Source: Micromonospora trifolii
GTDB taxonomy: Bacteria > Actinomycetota > Actinomycetes > Mycobacteriales > Micromonosporaceae
Length of the DNA: 64,000 bases
Reading direction: 5' to 3'
NCBI RefSeq assembly: GCF_022229005.1
Contig: NZ_JAKKFD010000021.1
Coordinates: forward strand, 149,817-213,816
Shown here: in pieces, positions 54,606 through 63,966 of the stretch
How positions within the stretch are numbered: position 1 is the first letter of the stretch
Layout of the letters: each line of letters opens with the position of its first letter
The notes under the pieces: model-generated
Database searches by the model: none
The model's input: only the letters and a program-made list of their open reading frames with translations
Told to the model about the DNA's origin: nothing
Made by a program: the position numbers and the translations under genes

Positions 54606-55934
54606 ATGACGAGCGATGCCGCCTCCGCCCGACCCGACCCCACCGCAGAGGTCGTGGACCTCTGCCGCGACCTGCTGCGCATCGACACCACCAACACGGG
54701 TGACAACGACACCAGCGTCGGCGAGCGCCGCGCGGCCGAGTACGTGGCGGAGAAGCTCGCCGAGGTGGGCGTGGAGTCCGTCCTGCACGAGTCCGCTCCG
54801 GGCCGGGCGAACGTGGTGGCCCGCATCCCGGGCACCGACCCGAGCCGGGGCGCGCTGCTGGTGCACGGCCACCTGGACGTGGTGCCCGCCGACGCCGACG
54901 AGTGGTCGGTGGACCCGTTCTCCGGCGAGCTGCGCGACGGCTACCTCTGGGGCCGGGGCGCGATCGACATGAAGGACTTCGACGCGATGGTGCTCGCCGT
55001 GGTGCGGCACTGGCAGCGCACCGGCGTGCGCCCCCCGCGCGACATCGTGCTGGCGTACACCGCCGACGAGGAGGCGGGCAGCGACTACGGCGCGCGTTTC
55101 CTGGTCGACAACCACCGGGGCCTCTTCGACGGCTGCACCGAGGCGATCGGTGAGGTCGGTGGCTTCTCCTACTCGGTCAACGACAACCAGCGGCTCTACC
55201 TCATCGAGACCGCCGAGAAGGGCATCGACTGGCTGCGGCTGCACGCCAAGGGCCGCCCCGGGCACGGCTCGATGATGCACGACGACAACGCCGTCACCGC
55301 GCTCGCCGAGGCGGTCGCCCGGATCGGCCGGCACCGCTTCCCGGTGGTCGTCACCGACACCGTGCGGGCCTTCCTGACCGAGGTCTCCGACCTGCTCGGC
55401 ATCGAGTTGGACCCGGACGACCCGGAGACGGCCATCGCGAAGCTCGGCCCCATCGCCAACATCATCGGCGCGACCATCCGCAACACCGCCAACCCGACCC
55501 GGTTGAGCGCCGGCTACAAGGACAACGTCATCCCCGGCCGGGCCACCGCCACCATCGACTGCCGCAGCCTGCCCGGCCAGTCCGAGCTGCTGGAGCGACA
55601 GCTGCGCGAGCTGGTCGGCCCGGACATCGCGATCGAGTACGTCCAGCGGCAGCCGGCGCTGGAGACCACCTTCGACGGTGACCTGGTCGAGGCCATGTCG
55701 GCGGCCCTGCGCGCTGAGGACCCGGGGGCGCGGCCCGTCCCGTACATGCTCTCCGGTGGCACCGACGCCAAGGCGTTCTCGCAGCTCGGCATCCGCTGCT
55801 TCGGGTTCGCCCCGCTGCGGCTGCCCGCCGACCTGAACTTCTCGGCGTTGTTCCACGGCATCGACGAGCGCGTTCCGGTCGACGGACTACAGTTCGGCGT
55901 GCGGGTTCTCGACCGGTTCCTCCGCACCTCCTAG
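54606..55934 (+). CDS. M20/M25/M40 metallopeptidase
   Basis: A 442-residue peptidase with zinc sites in VHGHLDVVPAD (His, Asp), WGRGAIDMK (bridging Asp), TADEEAGSDYG (catalytic Glu pair), GRPGHGSMM in the dimer domain, and FHGIDERVP at the C-terminus. It hydrolyses dipeptides or N-acyl amino acids in the cytosol; the precise substrate is unknown. ATG 54606 follows GAAGAGGCG. It is upstream of an unknown 220-residue gene and a DUF5703 gene that converges. Confidence 0.87.
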   Translation: MTSDAASARPDPTAEVVDLCRDLLRIDTTNTGDNDTSVGERRAAEYVAEKLAEVGVESVLHESAPGRANVVARIPGTDPSRGALLVHGHLDVVPADADEWSVDPFSGELRDGYLWGRGAIDMKDFDAMVLAVVRHWQRTGVRPPRDIVLAYTADEEAGSDYGARFLVDNHRGLFDGCTEAIGEVGGFSYSVNDNQRLYLIETAEKGIDWLRLHAKGRPGHGSMMHDDNAVTALAEAVARIGRHRFPVVVTDTVRAFLTEVSDLLGIELDPDDPETAIAKLGPIANIIGATIRNTANPTRLSAGYKDNVIPGRATATIDCRSLPGQSELLERQLRELVGPDIAIEYVQRQPALETTFDGDLVEAMSAALRAEDPGARPVPYMLSGGTDAKAFSQLGIRCFGFAPLRLPADLNFSALFHGIDERVPVDGLQFGVRVLDRFLRTS

Positions 55935-55992
55935 TCGTGTCCGGCGGTGCCCGCCGGCGCGCAACCTCCCCATCGTGAAGGGACTGCCCCAC

Positions 55993-56655
55993 ATGACCGA
56001 CCAGCATGGTGAGCTGGACGCCGCTCTCGAGCGGGTGATCGAAGCGGCCCGCCACCACCTGGCCGCCGTACGCGCCGCACAGGGCCGCGTCGACGACGAC
56101 GACGTCTGGCAGGCGTACGTGGCGTTGAACAACGCCTCCTTCGCGTACGACGAGCGACTGCTCGACGCCTTCGGCGAGGTGACGCCGTGGGATGTCGACT
56201 CGATCGACCCGGACGAGGCCGACGAGCGTTTCGGCGGCGGCGAGGGAGCCGAGGCCAGCGACCCGCACCCCCGGGTGATCTCGGTGCGTCAGCGTCGTGA
56301 CTACCGGGTGCCGAGCGTCGCCGCGCTGCTGCGGGTGGCCGAGGCGGCCCGCCGCGAGGGCACCCCGGAGGACGACGAGCCCGCGCCGGTGGAGGGCGTC
56401 GGCGAGGCGGTGCTGGAGCTGCTGCAGAGCGGTGACGGCTCGCTCGGCGCGCTGGACGTCCCCGAGCTGGAACCGCTCGACGGGGTGGTCATGGTCAGCG
56501 AGGTGGGCACCCCTGTCGACCTGGAGTCGTTCGACGACGACGACGCGGTCGGCCCGTTCCAGCCGGCTGCCGACGACCGGCTGGTCGGTCGGCTCGACGA
56601 GCACCCGTTCCTGGAGCTCGACGACGACCACGACCACGCCGGGCACCAGCACTAG
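55993..56655 (+). CDS. Hypothetical acidic protein with His-rich end
   Basis: A 220-residue, strongly acidic protein (many Asp/Glu, e.g. DDDDVWQAYVALNN). It ends in a His/Asp-rich tail (DDDHDHAGHQH) that could bind metal. Helices at 8-30 and 100-120; no membrane segments. No family recognised. ATG 55993 chosen; GTG 55975 is a longer alternative. It follows the M20 gene by 58 bases. A hairpin closes it at 56660. Confidence 0.65.
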   Translation: MTDQHGELDAALERVIEAARHHLAAVRAAQGRVDDDDVWQAYVALNNASFAYDERLLDAFGEVTPWDVDSIDPDEADERFGGGEGAEASDPHPRVISVRQRRDYRVPSVAALLRVAEAARREGTPEDDEPAPVEGVGEAVLELLQSGDGSLGALDVPELEPLDGVVMVSEVGTPVDLESFDDDDAVGPFQPAADDRLVGRLDEHPFLELDDDHDHAGHQH

Positions 56656-56659
56656 GCCG

Positions 56660-56697
56660 GGTGCCGCCCGGGGCCGACTCCGGCCTCGGGCGGCACC
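56660..56697. terminator. Hairpin between convergent genes
   Basis: A 16-bp stem with one mismatch (56660-56675 and 56682-56697) around GCCGCCCGGGG. It sits before the convergent DUF5703 gene. Confidence 0.75.
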
Positions 56698-56706
56698 GCC
56701 CGGTCG

Positions 56707-56907
56707 TCAGTACGACAGACCCGGCTGCGGCTGGTTGACCCGCCGACGACGCAGCACCACCTGCCGCGTGCCGTCCCGGTACAGCCGCACCCGGGCCAAC
56801 TCCCATCCGGAGAACTCCGCCTGGATCGCCAACTGCGCCGCGGCGGTCAACCGGTCGACGTTCGGCGGCAGCCGCAGTGGCGCGTACTCGTAGTCCATGT
56901 CCTCCAT
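56707..56907 (-). CDS. DUF5703 small protein
   Basis: About 66 residues: YEYAPLRLPPNVDRLTAAAQ, then AEFSGWELARVRLYRDGTRQVVLRRRR and a GLSY end, the pattern of the actinobacterial DUF5703 family. Function unknown. Start may be ATG 56907 or ATG 56898; both have only weak ribosome sites. Its position beside an M20 peptidase gene is often seen in actinobacteria. Confidence 0.78.
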   Translation of the reverse strand: MEDMDYEYAPLRLPPNVDRLTAAAQLAIQAEFSGWELARVRLYRDGTRQVVLRRRRVNQPQPGLSY

Positions 56908-57005
56908 GCTGCCCAGCCCAGCGGCCGTTCGCCACCCCCTCCGGAGTGACCAACGACGCCACCGTCCCGCCGCGTCCCCCGTGCCCCCGTCGCGCCCCGT
57001 CGCGC

Positions 57006-57074
57006 CGATCTTGCGGTTTCTGTCGCCGAAATGAGTGGCATGCCCCTTATGTCGCGACAGCAAGTGCAAGATCG
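57006..57074. repeat. Inverted-repeat element, family 2, copy B
   Basis: CGATCTTGC at 57006-57014 is inverted at 57066-57074. The inner sequence also pairs (CTGTCGC with GCGACAG) up to a central GGCATGCC. Related to the element at 33756-33825. Confidence 0.8.
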
Positions 57075-57119
57075 CGGGAGAAAGGGCGGGGCGTCGTCGC
57101 GGCCCGGCTGGGTAGGGCG

Positions 57120-57974
57120 TCAGGCTGTGGGGACGTTTGCTGTCAGCAGGGCGGCTAGGGCTGGCGCGGCCAGGGCGACCGCTCGGGCGCTGCCCGGGTC
57201 GACAGCCAGCCCCCAGGACTTGTCCGGCCAGTCCTCGAACAGTTCGGCGCAGGGCAGCGCGACGAACGGCACCCCGTCCCCGGTGAACGCGGTGAGCGCG
57301 CCCGGCGAGGTGAAGACCGGCAGCAGCGGCGCGCCGGTCGCGTCGCCGACCACCGTCCACGGAAAGTCGGCATCCGGCGTCGGTTCCCCGGAGAGGGGGA
57401 CGCACACGGTGGCGCCGGCCAGCACTCCGAGGTAGCCGGGCAGGTCACGCCGGTCGACGGCCGCCGCGAGCACCGCCACCACCGCCGGCTCCGCGTCCAC
57501 GGCTGGCGCCGATCCAGGTCGCGCAGCCGGCACCGCCGGCCCAGGATGCGCAGCCGGCACCGCCGGCCCAGGCCGAGCAGCCGGCACCGCCGGTCCAGGG
57601 CGCGCGGCCGGCACCGCCGCCGGGCCGGGGCGCGCGGCCGGCGGCAGCGCCCGGCAGGAGAGCGTGCCGGGCTCGTCGGTCAACACCTCGGCGGCGGTAC
57701 GGGTCACGAACACACTGAGCCGCTCCACCTGCTCCGGAGTGCGCGCCGCCTCGTACCACCAGCCCTCGTCGGCGGTCGGGCGGTGCCAGCCGAGCGCGGC
57801 CAGGCGTGCCTCGTCGTGGCCGGGGCAGATCACCCGCACCACCTGGCGGCGCACCAGCAGCCGGATCTCGCGCGGACCGGCGGAGAGCTCCAGGTCGGTG
57901 TCCCGGTCGCAGCGGGCGACGGTGTCCCGCAGCCGAGCGGCGATCTCCGGCCAGGTCGGCGACGGCGACGTCAC
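57120..57974 (-). CDS. SseB-like protein with Ala/Pro repeat linker
   Basis: A 284-residue protein. Residues 1-105 match a type-III-chaperone-like N-terminal domain (WPEIAARLRDTVARCDRD, then GWWYEAARTPEQVERLSVFV). A linker of five 9-residue repeats (VPAARPGPA type) spans about 112-153. The C-terminal SseB_N-like domain (about 165-284) follows with PLLPVFTSPGALTAF. GTG 57974 overlaps the YbaB stop (GTGA). Probably an accessory of the adjacent WXG100 cassette. Confidence 0.78.
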   Translation of the reverse strand: MTSPSPTWPEIAARLRDTVARCDRDTDLELSAGPREIRLLVRRQVVRVICPGHDEARLAALGWHRPTADEGWWYEAARTPEQVERLSVFVTRTAAEVLTDEPGTLSCRALPPAARPGPAAVPAARPGPAVPAARPGPAVPAAHPGPAVPAARPGSAPAVDAEPAVVAVLAAAVDRRDLPGYLGVLAGATVCVPLSGEPTPDADFPWTVVGDATGAPLLPVFTSPGALTAFTGDGVPFVALPCAELFEDWPDKSWGLAVDPGSARAVALAAPALAALLTANVPTA

Positions 57975-58390
57975 GCCGGCGCGCCCGGCAGGCGGTCGTC
58001 CAGCCGCCCGAGCTTGGCCACGGTCTCCTCCAGCCGGCCCAGCGCCGAGAAGTCCCCCGGCGTGCCGAACAGGTCGCCGAGCCCCGCGCCGAGCGCGACG
58101 TCCAACCCCTCGGTGTGCTCGTCGACGTGCCCGGAGGCGACCTCGCGAGCCCGCCGGTACGCGTCGAGCACCAGCTCGGCCACCCCCTCCGTGCCGATCC
58201 GCAGGGCGGCGGGCGCGAGGGTGAGCCCGATCAGCGCGCCGGTGGCGTCGACTGTCGCCGAGACCAGCCCGCTCTCGTCGGCCGCGGTGCCGGACAGCTC
58301 GGCCAGGTCGTCGCGGAGGCCCGCGAACCGGCGTTCGATGTCGGCGATCCGCCCGGCGAGCGCGTCGAACGCGGACGTCGGGTCCGTCAT
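57971..58390 (-). CDS. YbaB/EbfC-family nucleoid-associated protein
   Basis: A 139-residue protein of the YbaB/EbfC group: a helical N-terminal arm (ALAGRIADIERRFAGLRDDLAELSG), a small beta-sheet core (LVSATVDATGALIGLTLAP) and a second helix (AELVLDAYRRAREVASGHV). Family members are dimeric DNA-binding proteins. In actinobacteria they are often found beside WXG100 genes. GAGGAATCTC precedes the ATG. It starts divergently from the WXG-like gene 93 bases away. Confidence 0.82.
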   Translation of the reverse strand: MTDPTSAFDALAGRIADIERRFAGLRDDLAELSGTAADESGLVSATVDATGALIGLTLAPAALRIGTEGVAELVLDAYRRAREVASGHVDEHTEGLDVALGAGLGDLFGTPGDFSALGRLEETVAKLGRLDDRLPGAPA

Positions 58391-58482
58391 GAGATTCCTC
58401 CCCGTGGATCGTGCGACCGGGTGGTGCCCGGTGGCCGGGAGATCGTATCGTCGGTGCGCTCGACTCATGGGGGAGGAACGGC

Positions 58483-58815
58483 ATGCCACCGGATATCGAT
58501 GTCGACGTGCAGGCGGTCCGTCGACTGGAGACGGCCGCCAAGCAGGTCGCCAGCTCGCTGGCCGCGCTGGAGGGGCAGATCGTCTCGGCCGGCGACGTGC
58601 CGTCGGACGCCTTCGGCCACCTGCCGTTCGCCAGCGACATGCTCCGCGACAAGTACGCCGAGCAGGTCACCGGCGGCAAGGAGTTGTTCGCCGCGGCGAA
58701 CGCCGCGTTCGGCCGGGTCGCCACGGCGCTGGCCGACACGGCCGAGGCGTACGAGCACAACGAACGGGACCTCGACGCCGGGTTCAAGGCCATCCAGTCG
58801 GGGTTGCCCGGATGA
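58483..58815 (+). CDS. WXG100-like (ESAT-6 family type) protein
   Basis: A 110-residue helical hairpin: VDVQAVRRLETAAKQVASSLAALEG, a turn around SAGDVPSDAFGHLP, then FGRVATALADTAEAYEHNERD. The length and shape fit WXG100 secretion targets, although the W-x-G motif itself is absent. GGGAGGAACGG precedes the ATG. It overlaps the next gene as ATGA, so they are co-translated. Confidence 0.75.
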   Translation: MPPDIDVDVQAVRRLETAAKQVASSLAALEGQIVSAGDVPSDAFGHLPFASDMLRDKYAEQVTGGKELFAAANAAFGRVATALADTAEAYEHNERDLDAGFKAIQSGLPG

Positions 58816-59873
58816 GCGGCCCGGCCGGCAGCGCCGTCCAACTGTGGAACGGCCTGGACAGCGCGCTCTCCGGGGTGCAGGACGCCGTCGACAGTGTCTG
58901 CCGGACCCTGGCGTGGCCACTGATCCAACTCGTCGACCTGGTCGACGGCGAGCCCGCCGTGCTGCGCGCGAAGGCCGCCGAGTGGGACGCGCTGGCCGCG
59001 CAGGTGCGCGACCTGGCCCAGGGGCACCGCGGCACCCGGGAGTCCTCGCAGGCCGGCTGGCGCTCACCGTCCGGTGTGGCGTACGGCCAGCGGTTGGCAG
59101 AGGTGGAGCAGCAGCTCCTCGACGTCGCCGAGCAGTTCGCCGCGACCGCGGAGTACCTGCGCAGCGTCGCCGACGGCCTGCAGACCGTCCACGACGTGCT
59201 GGTGGACCTCTGCGTGGAGTTCGTGAACTTCCTCCTGGTGACGCTGGTGACGGCGTTGCTGATGGCGCCGGTGACCATGGGCGCGTCCTGGGCTGCCGGC
59301 GTGGGCGTGGCCGTCACCAGGGGCCTGATCGTGGTCACCCGGATGTTGAAGGTCATCCGGCCGCTCGCCGTGCACCTGCAGAAGGTCATCCGGCTGCTGC
59401 AACGGGTCATGCTGTACCTGCGCAAGCTGCGCACCCACCTGGACAAGCTGGTCGACATGCAGAAGGCGCTGCGCACCGGCAAGAAGTACGCCGACAAGCG
59501 CCGCGCCGCCGGCAAGCTCGACAAGTGGCACCACAAGTTCCTCGACCCGTCCAAGGGCACCTACAAGCTGGGCAAGTCCGGTTCCCCGTTCGACATGGGC
59601 GCCCTCGACCGGGCCGCCGCGCTGCGGGCGCACGGGGTCGCCGACGGGGCCCGGGTGATCGCCCGGGACTGGGCGACCCACCTGCCGTGGAACGTGCCGA
59701 ACTCCGTCGTCCACGGTGTCACCTGGGGGACTGTGGCGTTGACCAGCGGGCTCTCCGTGCCGGGCAGCGAACAGGTCGGTGACCAGATCGACCAGGCGGT
59801 GCAGGGCGGCGCGGACTGGATCGACCAGAATGTCTTCGGGCAGCCGCCGGCAGGTCAGCCGGCGGGCCGCTAG
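58812..59873 (+). CDS. WXG-fold effector-like membrane protein
   Basis: A 353-residue protein. Residues 45-130 form a WXG100-like helical pair (EWDALAAQVRDLAQGHRGTRES, then AGWRSPSG). Residues 135-180 hold strong hydrophobic segments (FVNFLLVTLVTALLMAPVTMGASWAAG). A long basic helical region (about 190-260) and a non-conserved C-terminus follow. The layout is that of type VII secreted toxins or structural proteins, but no catalytic motif is visible. Confidence 0.72.
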   Translation: MSGPAGSAVQLWNGLDSALSGVQDAVDSVCRTLAWPLIQLVDLVDGEPAVLRAKAAEWDALAAQVRDLAQGHRGTRESSQAGWRSPSGVAYGQRLAEVEQQLLDVAEQFAATAEYLRSVADGLQTVHDVLVDLCVEFVNFLLVTLVTALLMAPVTMGASWAAGVGVAVTRGLIVVTRMLKVIRPLAVHLQKVIRLLQRVMLYLRKLRTHLDKLVDMQKALRTGKKYADKRRAAGKLDKWHHKFLDPSKGTYKLGKSGSPFDMGALDRAAALRAHGVADGARVIARDWATHLPWNVPNSVVHGVTWGTVALTSGLSVPGSEQVGDQIDQAVQGGADWIDQNVFGQPPAGQPAGR

Positions 59874-59883
59874 GAGGCGACGG

Positions 59884-60792
59884 GTGATGTCAGGGGAGCG
59901 GGGTCGGCTGGGCCGGTTCACCGACGCGGTGCTCGGCGGCGCGCGGGCCGCCCGGGACAAGGCCCGCGAGCTGCGGGACGAGTTCCGCACCAGCGACGAG
60001 CCGGAGCGCGCCCTGGTGGCGCCGCTGCTGGCCGGGCAGGACCTCCGCTACGTGGGGCTCGGGCCGGTGCGCCTGTCGCAGACCCACCAGGCCGGTCGGC
60101 AGCTCGCCGACGAGGTCGGCGCCGAGTTGGCCGACGCGCTCGACCCGAAGGTGCTGTTCGGGCTGCTCAACATCGTCAACCCGGTGGTCTGGGTCGACGC
60201 GGTGCTGGCGCCGGTGCGGCTGGCCGCGGGTGTGCTGCTGCTGCCGGGCAAGGCGGGCGCCATCGCCGCCGGGGTGCCGGAGTTGGCCGCGCCGGAGCCG
60301 AGCCTGCCCCACCAACCCGCGCAGCGGGAGCCGATCCCACTGACCGAGGAGCAGGAGGCGTTCCGCGCGCTGTTCCGGCTGAGCCTGTACCGTCCGCTGG
60401 CCGACCAGCTCGCCGAGATCGCCTACCGCCGCCGGTACGTCTTCAGCGGCGACCTCGCCACCCTCGCCGGCAGCCTGCTGCTCTTCCTGGAGCGCTACAG
60501 CGGCACCCCGCTGGCGGTGACCGACACCCACCTGCACCTGCTGCGGATGGGCCCCCGCCCGGACGCCGACCGGCCCGACCGCCGTCAGCCGCGGGTGCTG
60601 TGGAGTGTGCGCCGCGACCGGGTGGCCCGGGTCGACTCCGAGCGTGGGGCGAGCGGCCTGGTGCAGCTCACCTCCACCATCGTCTTCGACGACGGCTCGT
60701 GGGTCCGGCTCACCCAGCCCGCGCTGCGCGACGACCAGTCGCGCTTCCTGACCGCCATCCAGGACCTGCCCGGACAGCGCCCGACGCCGTGA
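59884..60792 (+). CDS. Unknown protein of the WXG100 cassette
   Basis: A 302-residue protein. Helical N-terminus (RFTDAVLGGARAARDKARELRDEF), a hydrophobic segment (WVDAVLAPVRLAAGVLLLPGKAG near 95) and a C-terminal beta-rich region (VLWSVRRDRVARVDSERGASG, then IVFDDGSWVRLTQP) that resembles a PH-like fold. GTG 59884 is preferred over ATG 59887 because GGAGG is six bases before it. It is last in the three-gene forward unit. Confidence 0.65.
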   Translation: MMSGERGRLGRFTDAVLGGARAARDKARELRDEFRTSDEPERALVAPLLAGQDLRYVGLGPVRLSQTHQAGRQLADEVGAELADALDPKVLFGLLNIVNPVVWVDAVLAPVRLAAGVLLLPGKAGAIAAGVPELAAPEPSLPHQPAQREPIPLTEEQEAFRALFRLSLYRPLADQLAEIAYRRRYVFSGDLATLAGSLLLFLERYSGTPLAVTDTHLHLLRMGPRPDADRPDRRQPRVLWSVRRDRVARVDSERGASGLVQLTSTIVFDDGSWVRLTQPALRDDQSRFLTAIQDLPGQRPTP

Positions 60793-60873
60793 CCCGGGGC
60801 GCCGCTCAACGGTGACCCGGCCAGCGGGTCAGCAGCAGGCCGGCGTGCCGGCCAGCCGTGCCCGGTGCGCCGG

Positions 60874-61845
60874 TCAGCCGTCGCGTTCGGGGTAGCCGAC
60901 CGGCACCGCGGACACGTCGTCCAGCGCTGTGGTGATCTCCTCGGGCAGGGTGATCCGTTCCACAGCGAGCGCGCCGAGCAGCTGCCCGACCGTGCGGGCA
61001 CCGAGGATCGGCGCGGTCACGCCCGGCCGGTCCCGGATCCAGGCCAACGCCACCTCCAGCGGCGACACCCCCAGCCCACCGGCCGCTGTCGCCACCGCCT
61101 CCACGATGCTGGAGCAGCGCGGCTCCAGGTACGTCGAGACGAACCGTTCGAAGTGCGGCGACGCGGCCCGGGAGTCGGCCGGGCGGCCGTGCCGGTACTT
61201 GCCGGTGAGCACGCCCCGGCCCAGCGGCGACCAGGGCAGCACGCCGAGGCCGAGCGCGTCGCACGCGGGCAGCACCTCCCGCTCCACCCCGCGCTCCAGC
61301 AGCGAGTACTCCACCTGGGACGCGACCACTGGCGCCCGCCCCGGCCAGGCGGTCTGCCAGGCGGCGGCCCGCGCGGTCTGCCAGCCGGAGAAGTTCGACA
61401 CGCCGACGTAGCGGACCTTGCCGCTGGCCACCGCGTGGTCCAGGGCGGCCAGGGTCTCCTCCAGCGGGGTGTCCGGGTCGTACCCGTGCACCTGGAACAG
61501 GTCGACGTGGTCGGTGCCGAGCCGGCGCAGCGACGCGTCCAACGTGCGCAGCAGATGCCCCCGGGAGCCGTCCCGACGGCGGCCACTGCCGGGGCGCAAA
61601 CCGGCCTTGGTGGCGATCAGCAGATCCTCGCGGGGCACGAGGGAACCCAGCAGCGAGCCGATCACCGACTCGGCGTCGCCGTCGCCGTACACGTCGGCGG
61701 TGTCGATCAGGTTGCCGCCCGCGTCGAGGTAACTCTTCAGCTGAGCGGCCGCATCGTCGGCGTCGGTGTCCCGGCCCCAGGTCATGGTGCCGAGCGCGAG
61801 CCGCGAAACCGCCAGCCCGCTTCGGCCGAGCGGTCGCTGTTGCAT
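60874..61845 (-). CDS. Aldo/keto reductase
   Basis: A 323-residue TIM-barrel NADPH enzyme. The catalytic tetrad is visible: [12 protein letters not shown] (Asp, Tyr), LIATKAGLR (Lys) and [11 protein letters not shown] (His). Cofactor loop regions are near the C-terminus. Close to the Tas/YajO-like actinobacterial group. Substrate unknown. ATG 61845 follows a TAAGGT box by six bases, so it is probably leaderless. It diverges from the LLM oxidoreductase. Confidence 0.9.
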   Translation of the reverse strand: MQQRPLGRSGLAVSRLALGTMTWGRDTDADDAAAQLKSYLDAGGNLIDTADVYGDGDAESVIGSLLGSLVPREDLLIATKAGLRPGSGRRRDGSRGHLLRTLDASLRRLGTDHVDLFQVHGYDPDTPLEETLAALDHAVASGKVRYVGVSNFSGWQTARAAAWQTAWPGRAPVVASQVEYSLLERGVEREVLPACDALGLGVLPWSPLGRGVLTGKYRHGRPADSRAASPHFERFVSTYLEPRCSSIVEAVATAAGGLGVSPLEVALAWIRDRPGVTAPILGARTVGQLLGALAVERITLPEEITTALDDVSAVPVGYPERDG

Positions 61846-61851
61846 GGGTGA

Positions 61852-61857
61852 ACCTTA
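61852..61857 (-). promoter_or_regulatory. -10 box TAAGGT of the aldo/keto reductase gene
   Basis: Minus-strand TAAGGT ends 6 bases before the ATG. The divergent TAACCT at 61993-61998 probably serves the LLM gene. Confidence 0.5.
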
Positions 61858-62031
61858 TTTCGAACCTGCCGCCACCGATATCCTCGCTCCCGTATCTCTG
61901 CCGGTTCTGCCGGTTCCGCCGCCCCGGGCTGCCCCGATGGAGGGGGGACCAAAGGTGTCGAGCCGGTGATCGAGTCCGTTATCGGCATTGCGTAACCTGG
62001 GGCGACCTGTGCCACGGATGGGGGAGGACCA

Positions 62032-63084
62032 GTGCGACTCGGGCTCAGTCTCGGATACCAGACGGCGTGGAGCACACCGGCCGACCACCTGGCGCTGGCC
62101 CAGGAGGCGGACCGGCTGGGCTATTCGGTGGTGTGGGCGGCGGAGGCATACGGCTCCGACTCGCCCAGCATGCTCGCCTGGATGGCCGGGCAGACCGAAC
62201 GGATCGACGTCGGCGCCGCGGTGATGCAGATCCCCGCCCGTACGCCGGCGGCCACCGCCATGACCGCCGCCACGATCGACGCGCTCTCCGGCGGCCGGTT
62301 CCGGCTCGGCCTGGGTGTCTCCGGCCCGCAGGTGTCCGAGGGCTGGCACGGCGTGCGTTTCGCCAAGCCGCTCGCCCGGACCCGCGAGTTCGTCGACATC
62401 GTCAAGCTGGCCATCGCCCGCAAGGAGGTGGCGTACGACGGCGAGCACTACACGCTGCCGCTGCCGGACGGCCCGGGCAAGGCCCTGCGTCTGGGCTTCC
62501 ACCCACCCCGCGAGCACATACCGATCTACCTCGCCGCTGTCGGCCCGAAGAACCTGGAGCTGGCCGGCGAGATCGCCGACGGCTGGCTGGCAGTGTTCTA
62601 CGCCCCGGAGTTCGCCGAGGAGCAGCTGGCCTCGGTGCGCGCCGGGCGGGCCAAGGTCGGCAAGGAGCTGGCCGGGTTCGACGTGGTGCCGTCGGTGCCC
62701 GTGGTGATCGGCGACGACGTGGCCTCCTGCGCCGAACTCGTCCGCTGGTACGCCGCGCTCTACGTGGGCGGCATGGGCAGCCGGCAGCAGAACTTCTACA
62801 ACCAGCTCGCCACCCGGATGGGCTACGGCGACGCCGCCCGCGAGGTGCAGGACCTGTACCTGGCCAAGCGGCAGCGCGACGCCGCCGCCGCCGTACCCAT
62901 GGAGTTCATCGACCGCACCTCGCTGCTCGGCCCGAAGGAGCGCATCGCCGAGCGGATGCGGGAGTATGCGGCGGCCGGCGTCACCACGCTGTCGGTGACC
63001 CTCTTCGTTGCCGACCGGGACAGCGGTGTGCAGACCCTGCGTACCGTCGCCGAGGCTCTCGACCTCTCGGGAGTCGGCGAGTGA
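62032..63084 (+). CDS. LLM-class F420-dependent oxidoreductase
   Basis: A 350-residue luciferase-like TIM barrel: [52 protein letters not shown] and [24 protein letters not shown], all common in F420-dependent members rather than FMN ones. It reduces or oxidises an unknown substrate using the deazaflavin F420. GTG 62032 with GGGGGAGGACC. Its stop overlaps the uppP GTG (GTGA), so they are co-translated. Confidence 0.88.
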   Translation: MRLGLSLGYQTAWSTPADHLALAQEADRLGYSVVWAAEAYGSDSPSMLAWMAGQTERIDVGAAVMQIPARTPAATAMTAATIDALSGGRFRLGLGVSGPQVSEGWHGVRFAKPLARTREFVDIVKLAIARKEVAYDGEHYTLPLPDGPGKALRLGFHPPREHIPIYLAAVGPKNLELAGEIADGWLAVFYAPEFAEEQLASVRAGRAKVGKELAGFDVVPSVPVVIGDDVASCAELVRWYAALYVGGMGSRQQNFYNQLATRMGYGDAAREVQDLYLAKRQRDAAAAVPMEFIDRTSLLGPKERIAERMREYAAAGVTTLSVTLFVADRDSGVQTLRTVAEALDLSGVGE

Positions 63085-63917
63085 CCTGGGTCGAGGCCAT
63101 CGTCCTGGGCATCGTCCAGGGACTGACCGAGTTCCTTCCGGTCAGCTCGTCGGGGCATCTGCGGATCACCTCGGCGATCTTCTTCGACCGGGACGCCGGC
63201 GCGTCGTTCACAGCGGTCACCCAGCTCGGCACCGAAGCGGCCGTGCTGATCTACTTCGCCAAGGACATCTGGCGGATCACCCGGACCTGGCTGGTGGGCA
63301 TCCGGGACAAGTCGGTCCGCTCCAGCCTCGACTACCGCATGGGCTGGTACGTGATCGTCGGCTCGATCCCGATCGGGCTGTTCGGTTTCGTGTTCAAGGA
63401 CCAGATCAAGACCGCCGGGCGCAACCTGTGGGTGGTGGCGACCACGCTGATCGTGTTCGCCTTCGTGTTGGCCTTCGCCGAGTACTGGGGGCGGCAGACC
63501 CGCACCCTGGAGAACTTCCGGATGAAGGACGGCATCGTGATGGGCTTCGCCCAGGCCATGGCGCTGGTCCCCGGGGTGTCCCGCTCCGGCGGCACGCTCA
63601 CCGCCGGCCTGCTGCTCAACCTGACCCGGGAGGCGGCGGCACGGTACTCGTTCCTGCTGGCCATCCCGGCGGTGGTGATGTCCGGCGTGTTCAGTCTCGG
63701 GGACGTCTTCGAACCGTCCGCCCCGGGCACGTCGGTGCCCACAGTGGCTCAGACGATCGTGGCCACCCTCATCGCGTTCGGCATCGGGTACGCGGCCATC
63801 GCCTGGCTGCTGCGTTACGTCGCCCACCACACCCTGTACGTCTTCGTGCTGTACCGGGTCGCGCTGGGCACCCTGGTCCTGGCCCTGCTGCTGACCGGCA
63901 CCATCGACGCCACCTGA
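63081..63917 (+). CDS. uppP: Undecaprenyl-diphosphate phosphatase
   Basis: A 278-residue membrane enzyme (BacA/UppP) that recycles undecaprenyl diphosphate to the lipid carrier of peptidoglycan and other glycans. The catalytic motifs are both clear: [14 protein letters not shown] (E-x3-P-x-S-S-S-G-H) and [11 protein letters not shown], with six to eight helices. It acts at the cytoplasmic membrane. GTG 63081 overlaps the LLM stop, an unusual pairing for this gene. Confidence 0.95.
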   Translation: MTWVEAIVLGIVQGLTEFLPVSSSGHLRITSAIFFDRDAGASFTAVTQLGTEAAVLIYFAKDIWRITRTWLVGIRDKSVRSSLDYRMGWYVIVGSIPIGLFGFVFKDQIKTAGRNLWVVATTLIVFAFVLAFAEYWGRQTRTLENFRMKDGIVMGFAQAMALVPGVSRSGGTLTAGLLLNLTREAAARYSFLLAIPAVVMSGVFSLGDVFEPSAPGTSVPTVAQTIVATLIAFGIGYAAIAWLLRYVAHHTLYVFVLYRVALGTLVLALLLTGTIDAT

Positions 63918-63954
63918 GCCGATCTGTCGACGGCCCGGCTCGGGGGCCAGGTCA

Positions 63955-63960
63955 TAGGGT
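63955..63960 (+). promoter_or_regulatory. -10 box TAGGGT of the histidine phosphatase gene
   Basis: TAGGGT is followed by 6 bases and GTG 63967, predicting a leaderless start. Confidence 0.5.
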
Positions 63961-63966
63961 GGTCCC

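Noticed and set aside
60838..60853. Short palindrome GGCCGGC/GCCGGCC after the WXG100 cassette
   Set aside because: Only seven base pairs with a 2-base loop; chance occurrence in GC-rich DNA is high, so not listed as a terminator.
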